Positions 57,562 through 64,000 of a stretch of 64,000 nt of DNA are shown here, in pieces. Origin of the DNA: Ichthyophthirius multifiliis (Eukaryota > Ciliophora > Oligohymenophorea > Hymenostomatida); contig NW_004086329.1 of the NCBI RefSeq assembly GCF_000220395.1, positions 1 to 64,000 of the forward strand, given 5' to 3'. The translations under genes and the position numbers were made by a program. How positions within the stretch are numbered: the stretch's first letter is position 1; each line of letters starts with the position of its first letter. The notes beneath the pieces were generated by a model. The model was not told where the DNA came from. It made no database searches and saw only the letters and a program-made list of their open reading frames with translations.

Positions 57562-57709
57562 TAATTAATAAAAATATAATATGTATATTTTTTAATACTA
57601 TTAATTTTTCTAATGGTTTCTTTGATAACTAATTTTCTTTATTTTTTCTACTATTTATTTAATATAAATTCAAAAAAAATTTATAATATTATTATAAAAA
57701 TAATAAAAA
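56890..57709. promoter_or_regulatory. Divergent AT-rich spacer with (TA)n
   Basis: Upstream of both the SAPS gene (minus) and the coiled-coil gene (plus). It is almost pure A/T and holds the TA repeat at 57,512-57,558. No element is recognisable. Confidence 0.45.
57512..57558. repeat. (TA)n microsatellite
   Basis: About 23 TA units in the spacer between the SAPS gene and the coiled-coil gene. Confidence 0.85.
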
Positions 57710-59427
57710 ATGTAAAAAATTTTAAAATAACAAGACTCAGCATCATCTTCTACTAGTGGATTTGAAAAAATAGAAAGTTAAGAGTTTTAACTTAATAAAA
57801 TTTAAATATTTAATAGGAGTAGCTTGGGTAAATTTAATAAATAAATATAATTATTAACTTTTTTTATTTACTTTATATTTTTAATAGCTTTAAGATTGAC
57901 TATGGATCCTAGAACTAATGATTGTTATTAATAAAAATCTTTGAAGAAAAAAATGTTAATTTTAAAAGATGCTGTTTTAAAGGAAAGAGAGTTAAAAACT
58001 GAATCAGATAAAAAAAATTAAGAATTAAAACGAAATTTAGAATAGGTTTAAAAGAATTTAATTTAAATAGTAATATATATTTCTATTTAGTTTTTTAAAA
58101 AATATTGTTAATATTATTATAAAATAGGAATAGTTAAATGCAAAGCTAATTTAAGAAATTTCAGACTTAAATGAAAGTTTAATTAGAGAATAATTAAATA
58201 AAGAAGTATTTTGTTAAAAAAAAAAAAAAAAACTATATATATAATTTTATTTATCATATTTATTTATTTAATTTAAAAATTAAAAGAAATATTTAGATTT
58301 GTATATGAAATTAAAAAAGGAAATAGAAAACAATTAAAATAATAATTAGAATGATTCTTTCTTTTAAGAATTAGTTTCAATATTAGGCTTTAATGTGTAA
58401 AATGATTAATAAAATTATAAAAATATATGCAAAAAATTATTAAATGAAAACAAATATTTGAAAGAAGAAAATCTAATTCTTAAAAATTAAATTGATTAAT
58501 AAAATTAATAAAGTTTGGATTTAACTGCATTTTAGAATGAAATATTAAATTTGAAAAATGAAAATATTAATTTATTAAATTAAAAAATAGAGAAGTAGAA
58601 TAAATAGATAATTAATATAAAAGTGCCTAAGTTGATATTTAATTATTAAATGAAAAAATATAAAATTTGGAATATAAAAATAAAATGTTTTAAAAAAATA
58701 AAAATATTTTTTATACTAATAATTTTTTTAAAAAAATTTAGAAATTAATCTAATAATGAGAAAACATTACTTTTAGAAAAAAACCTCGAAATTTAATAGC
58801 AAGAAATCTCTAAACTTAATCAATATGTATAAAATTATAATTTAAAAAATAAAAATTTAATTCGATTTAAAACAAAAATAATTCAAATAATATAGATAAG
58901 TTAATTAGATTAAACAATTATGATTTTTAATTTAAAAAAATAAGGGTAATAGCAGATATTCCCATGTTAAGTATTTTAAATTATTATTTATAAAACATAT
59001 ACTTATAAAATAATAAAAAAAGATTATATGTAAAAAAGACCCAGAAGGATAATCAATAATCGATATTGATTATATTGAAGAAAAGTATATTATAAATGCT
59101 GACGATTTGAAAACTAGTAAGGCTGATTACGAGCCAGAACCAATATTAACTTTTTATTTTAAAGTAAATTCATTAATAACAAAAAAAAATATTTAAACTA
59201 AATAAAAGAAATAAGATAAATCTTTATCTTTTATTGGAGGAATTGATTTAAATAAAGTTCATTAGAAAATCTAGTAAATATTAAAAAAATACTTTAAATA
59301 TATAAATAATAATAGAACTTTTATTCTAAATGCCACTTCAAACTAAAATTCGATTAGAAGTTAATTATAGAAATAAACATAATAAAAAGGATTAATAGGA
59401 AACCTCTATTAATATCTTAAAAATTGA
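57710..59427 (+). CDS. Coiled-coil protein, unrecognised
   Basis: ATG 57710 (MQKILKQQDSASSSTSGFEK) followed by introns at about 57,832-57,889, 58,070-58,127, 58,208-58,285 and probably around 58,680-58,740. The exons encode heptad-rich helix: KSLKKKMLILKDAVLKEREL, LNAKLIQEISDLNESLIREQ, KYLKEENLILKNQIDQQ, NEILNLKNENINLLNQKI. A globular-looking end follows: IRVIADIPM, DPEGQSIIDIDYIEEKYI and RTFILNATSNQNSIRSQLQK, ending GLIGNLYQYLKN at TGA 59425-59427. The IRVIA and ATSNQNSIRS pieces recall kinesin motor edges, but P-loop and switch motifs are absent. A role in the cytoskeleton is a guess. Reading frames near 58,620-58,980 are uncertain. Confidence 0.55.
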
Positions 59428-59486
59428 TATATACTTTATAAATAAACAAAAAATTATTTATTAATAAAAAAGAATTGAATAAATTT

Positions 59487-59492
<6 letters not shown>

Positions 59493-59517
<25 letters not shown>
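59493..59517. repeat. Short TA run
   Basis: About 12 TA units just downstream of the coiled-coil gene, in the 250-base spacer before the UBX gene. Confidence 0.7.
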
Positions 59518-59518
<1 letters not shown>

Positions 59519-59673
59519 TTTCATTTATTAATTAATTTTTATGTACTTCATATTTTATTTATTGACTTTACTTTTTTTATAATTAATTTTAATTAAAATT
59601 AATATATTTATTTTATATTTATTATTTATTTCGAAATTCTAGTTTAAATTTTAAATTTATTTCAATATAAAAT

Positions 59674-60701
59674 ATGTCCAAAACTTTAGACGGACTTAAA
59701 GGTACTAAAATAAATATAAAAAGGATAAAAATTCAACTATATTATATATAGGAGGTGAAAAAAGTATTTATATTATTTAATATATCGTAGTTTTTCATTA
59801 GTTATCATTATTTTTTAATTATAATATCTGAAAATAAAAAAAAAATCGTATTAATATATCAGTAGAATGTAAAATTTTCTTTTAAATATATTTTTTAATC
59901 TATCAAATTCATTAGATGTATAAAAGGCAGAAAAGTAATATTTTTAAATAATATAATTTTTTATTTAGAAACTTAAAATAAATTATAGGAGATTTTGGTA
60001 AATAATATTTTGAAATTACTCCTTATATAAATAGTGAATTAAAAGATTACAATAAATAAGAAAATTAATAATTCATGAAAGAATTAAACTAATAGTAGCA
60101 AAGAAATAGCAAATATACTAAAGAAAATTATCAATATAATTAAGATAACAATATCATAAAAGACTGGATTAAAATATAAAAGATACTGATATAATATATA
60201 AATTCAAATAAATTATTAAAAAAAGATAAGAAAATATAAATTACCAACCATAATAAAATTGTATATAATAATAATAGATATATTTACTAAATAATCAAAA
60301 TTATATATTTATATGGATGAAAGTAAACTACTAAAAACAAATATAAAATTAAAATTGCATAATCATAAAGATGTAAATATAAAAATTAATAAAACTGATA
60401 ATATTCAAATTTTATATGATTATTTAAAAACTAAAATGAATTAGAAATTTAATATATAACTTTCTGAAAATAGAAATACTACTACTGTGAATAATCCGTT
60501 TTAATTTTAATTTTTTTTCTTGTTATATTGCTAGATAATAAAGAATTGGCTGTATAATAAGAGGATTTAAGTATGTCAATTATTACATAAAATTTGAATA
60601 AATAAAAGATTAAATTTTAAATTTATCTAATAATAAATATAGTCAAATATAATTAAGTTTATTTATATGAAAAGTGTTTAAATTTTGTTTTTAGAAAATG
60701 A
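59674..60701 (+). CDS. p47/Shp1-like SEP-UBX cofactor of Cdc48/p97
   Basis: p47/Shp1 proteins bind the Cdc48/p97 ATPase through SEP and UBX domains in membrane fusion and protein turnover. ATG 59674 (MSKTLDGLKG), then STILYIGGEKS, like the YAGGEKS block before the SEP domain, and a first intron at about 59,768-59,870. SLDVQKAEK follows, an intron (about 59,934-59,969), then a SEP-like ELKDYNKQENQQFMKEL. The C-terminal UBX-like part reads TNIKLKLHNHKDVNIKINKT, then DNIQILYDYLKTKMNQKFNI and, after an intron ending near 60,532, LDNKELAVQQEDLSMSIITQ. Individual matches are short, but their order is right. The frame must be patched near 59,710 and 60,310. The stop is probably TGA 60699-60701. The protein is short for the family because no UBA is seen. 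Confidence 0.55.
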
Positions 60702-60836
60702 AAATATGTTTATATAATATTATTTAAAATATTTTAATTTTAAAAAATAATTTTAATAATAATATTACAATTTTATTAAATTATTTATTATTTTTAAATA
60801 GTGATGAATTATATGTAAAAATAATTATGTTTAAAA

Positions 60837-63800
60837 TCAATCATTATTTTTCATATTTTTCACATTTTCCTGTTTTTCAGCTCCACCTCCAATATAACTA
60901 ATACTTTAGGAATTATTAACAATTTAAGCTCTAGTAGAATTATTAGAGTCATAGTTAGTAAATGATTTTTTGCTTTAATTATTTTTCTTAGCTTTTTTAA
61001 TATTATTTTGCATATAATTTTTATTAGATTATCCTTAAGATCTAAGATCTAAATGAGCTTCTAATTTATCATTAATTAAACTTTATTCGGGTTAAGGAGG
61101 ATCATATTTTGGTAATTTTCCTTTTACAAGATATGACCAATACATTTCTTCCGTTTAAATTATAAGTTTAGCAGTACGAGTTCCTCCATATTGAATAGGG
61201 GTAAACGAAACGATAAAGTTAGTTCCATCTCTTCCATAGGATTCTAAATTTCCACTTTTAGGAAATACAGTAAATTCAGTGTCAGATTCTGAAGTAAAAC
61301 TAGCTGTAAAGGAGGCAAACTACTTAGATTTATTTGTAAGCTTGAAAGAAACTGATTATGTTTTATTCAAAGATGAGGAAATTATTATTGTATCATCGAA
61401 TTCTGGTTCTGTAGCTTCGAAGCTCATAAAATATCTTTTATTTAAAATAAATAAATTGTTATATATATATTTAAAATTACCTCCATTTACCACCTGTTTT
61501 TCTCAATACATGAAATTCGATAGTTGTTTAGAAAGGTTTCAAAGGAGTGAATTTTAATTAGAACTCTAATTTGTCGTTTGCATTGGCAATTTAATTTTTA
61601 CTAATTTTAATATTAATAGATTTCTCAATTATTGTTTTTAAATGTTCTTCTATACCTTTTAATTCAAAGGAAAAAATATCATTTTAATTTAAATTATCAT
61701 TAATTCCATCTAATTTAAGTGAAAATTCTTCATCTAAGCTTTCTCGGCATTTACATTTAAAAGATTGTATAATTGTTTATTAATTTAACTAAGTTATTCC
61801 TTCTATTGGATAAATCCATTCTATTTTTTCATTCATTGCTACTACTATTTCACAATAATACTTTGCTATTTCATTAGGAATAAATGAGAAAGGAATATTT
61901 AAGGCCTATAAGGCTTCTATTTATGTTTGAATTTTTTCTTCCTTTACCTTCTTACCTTTTAATAACATTTTAAATACCTTCTTACTTTCTGCTTATGCTC
62001 TCATATATATTTATATTTATATTGATTCTTTTAATGGATTCTTAAATTATATTGACGATGAATAGTCTTTATTTATATTAACATGTATTTATCTTGTCTC
62101 ATATTTATTTGGAGGAATTCCTGTACCTGAAAAATAATAACTCCATTTTCCTATTTCTGAAGTTAAGAAAGTTATTTCAGCCTATTCTATTATCTTTTAT
62201 TATTTATATAAATAAATATAATATCAAATAATTATAAAATAATATGTTACATCTAAAGTAGAAGGACTATACTTAATATAAATATCAGTTTATTGGAGTG
62301 GCTTAAGTACAATATCCTGAGGGAAAACTTCAAAGTTCTAACTGTTAGAGCATTTAGTAATTACTTTGACTTTTTTATCAATAGGATTTTCTAATTTAAT
62401 AACATATTAAGAATTTTTTCCTAACTCAGTTTTAAGAATAGGGACTTTAACTTATTAGAATTCATCACATTATAAATTTAAATCAAACCATTTTTCTCCT
62501 AAAATCGAATTAATAAATGCTATTGAGCCTTTGTTTTTTCCAGCTTATAAAGGACTATATAAAAGTGTATAAATTTTAGCTTAGTTAGATTCAATTTAAA
62601 ACACTTAATTTCCAACAAGCCCAACTCCATTAATTATAACATCGAAAACTACACTATGAGGAAGTGGATTTAATATTTCTATATCAGTTGCACAACTTTA
62701 TCTTATGCTGGTTTATATGTCAATAACTTTTTCAGCTGCAGGACCTACAGTGTTAAGGGTAACTGTAAACCATTAATAAATACCTTCTTATTCTTGAAAA
62801 GTTATAGAGCCTGTATATTAACCACTTAGAACTGGAGTGACTGAAATGTTATAAGAAGCTTTGGCTCCTGCTTTTATTTTCAAAGAAGGGGGTCCTTAAG
62901 CATTTATTAAATCTGTTTCAACTTAATAAGTGACATCTTTATCTGTGTAGGGATTTTGAACTTAAATTTCATGTATTTATGATTGCCTTGAAATGCATTT
63001 TAGGACTATATGGTTTTCAGCTAAAGGTTCTAATCCTTTTCCTTTTAGGGTGTATTCATAAAGATCATTTGTGATTATGTTTTATAGTTGAAGTTTACAT
63101 TCAGCCTCACAAATCCATTTAGGTTTGAAATATAAAAGGAAATTTGTTTGAGATTTTTTTTTTACGACAAACTCTTTACTAAAATTGGCCGAGGCTTAAA
63201 ATAAATGATTATTTATGAATCTAGGTTCTCTGAAAAACAAAACTTTTATAGTCCAATCTTTTTCTGAGTCATTTATAATTGGAATTTCTTATGTTGAAGT
63301 TTATCTGGCAGGTATTTTGAATTCAAGTATTGCTTTTATTGGTTTAGGATTAGAAGTTACTTCTAGTCTATATTTTCTGATATCTGTTTTTGCTTTATTA
63401 TGCAATGTCAACTCTAATTTATAATCTTTAACTGGATTTTTGAAATAAAATGACAAAGGGAATCTCACTAATCCAAATATATTATTATTATCAATTACTG
63501 TATTTTCCAAGTTTTAAGATTCTTTTACTATACTTCCTCTAGTATTATTATTATTATTACTGCTAGTATTTGTTTAGATTAAAGCTACTTGGTTTAAAAT
63601 AATATTCGGAATTGTAAAACTTTAAGGTATAGTAATAAAAGATACAGCTGGTTAAATTTCTACTTAAAACTGTCCTTATTATTCTAAATTAGTACCTGGA
63701 AAGTTAATTTTATCAATATTTTTAAGAGCATATTTATCTCCTTTTTAATATTTCTCTTTATTTTTTTCTAGCATTAATTATTCAATTTGCTTTCTTGCCC

Positions 63801-64000
63801 TCTTTTAAGCTTCATTTTAAACATTTAATTATATTTCGATATTTGTAGTTGTTTCAATATATATAGGCTAAGAATTTAAAGGAAGCTTAATTATTTCTGG
63901 ATACATTAAAGGTGAATCTACAGTTCCTATAATTTCATATTAAAACTCTCCTATATTAGGGTCTTTGAAAATCAAATAACAACGCTAAGTTTACATGATT
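60837..64000 (-). CDS. CFAP47: CFAP47-like axonemal protein, 3' part (5' end beyond window)
   Basis: CFAP47 is a very large central-apparatus protein of motile cilia built of Ig-like ASH/MSP domains. The minus strand is coding from the right edge (FDFQRPNIGEFQYEIIGTVD) to TGA 60837-60839. Repeated ASH-like blocks are visible: FGLVRFPLSFYFKNPVKDYK, KAILEFKIPARQTSTQEIPI, KIKAGAKASYNISVTPVLSG, GSITFQEQEGIYQWFTVTLN, SCATDIEILNPLPHSVVFDV, FSFIPNEIAKYYCEIVVAMN. The C-terminal block is the clearest: FIVSFTPIQYGGTRTAKLII, QTEEMYWSYLVKGKLPKYDP, then a Ser/Asn/Lys-rich tail (QNNIKKAKKNNQSKKSF). Introns lie near 62,215-62,250 and 61,430-61,475. The last sits between GGKWR and YFMSFEATEPEFDD. CFAP47 is favoured over HYDIN by the W-x-Y..G..P.Y.PP ending. 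Partial gene. Confidence 0.8.

Noticed and set aside
57710..59427. Kinesin-14 motor at the end of the coiled-coil gene
   Set aside because: IRVIA and SNQNSIRS look like motor fragments, but the P-loop (GxxxxGKT), switch I and switch II motifs are absent.

Overview
The window reads as macronuclear DNA of an oligohymenophorean ciliate. The evidence is direct: every conserved gene stays open only if TAA and TAG are read as glutamine and TGA is the sole stop; introns are short GT..AG and extremely AT-rich; intergenic DNA is nearly pure A/T; and the gene content is ciliate-like (alveolin-type cortex protein, tubulin ligase, CFAP47 axonemal protein, many small kinases). The very high AT content suggests an Ichthyophthirius-like genome, but that is inference. 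I see no rRNA, convincing tRNA, CRISPR array, telomere or intact transposon.

Layout. 0.5-5 kb: HECT ubiquitin ligase and a Lifeguard/Bax-inhibitor membrane protein, both minus. 5.4-13.9 kb: a complete TOR kinase, plus. 14.4-17.2 kb: a secreted aspartyl protease and an unrecognised protein, plus. 17.3-22.5 kb: a CAMK-like kinase and a probable mitochondrial DUF3429/TMEM69 protein, minus. 23.6-27 kb: alveolin-like protein and a Polo-like kinase, plus. 27.6-33.2 kb: an Asn/Gln-rich protein (minus), a decayed NEK-type kinase (plus) and a second CAMK-like kinase (minus). 34-36.3 kb: tubulin ligase-like protein, minus. 38.2-40.8 kb: a Kelch-PPP protein whose phosphatase site has lost nearly all metal ligands, plus. 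41.3-49.1 kb: eRF3 and a full-length Fab1/PIKfyve lipid kinase, minus. 49.7-51.9 kb: Nup88-like nucleoporin, plus. 51.9-56.9 kb: SHQ1, GNA1 acetyltransferase and a SAPS/PP6 regulatory subunit, minus. 57.7-60.7 kb: a coiled-coil protein and a p47/Shp1-like UBX protein, plus. 60.8-64 kb: the 3' part of CFAP47, minus, running off the window.

The genes are independent eukaryotic units, not operons. Themes are growth and membrane signalling (TOR, Fab1, PP6 subunit), cell cycle and cilia/cortex (PLK, NEK relic, TTLL, alveolin, CFAP47), and RNA/protein housekeeping (eRF3, SHQ1, Nup88, p47). The most interesting points are the Kelch pseudophosphatase, a TOR FRB domain with bulky changes at rapamycin-contact sites, a Polo-box with an altered phosphopeptide pincer, and a repeated pattern in which coding frames break by exactly one missing base, usually at A/T runs.
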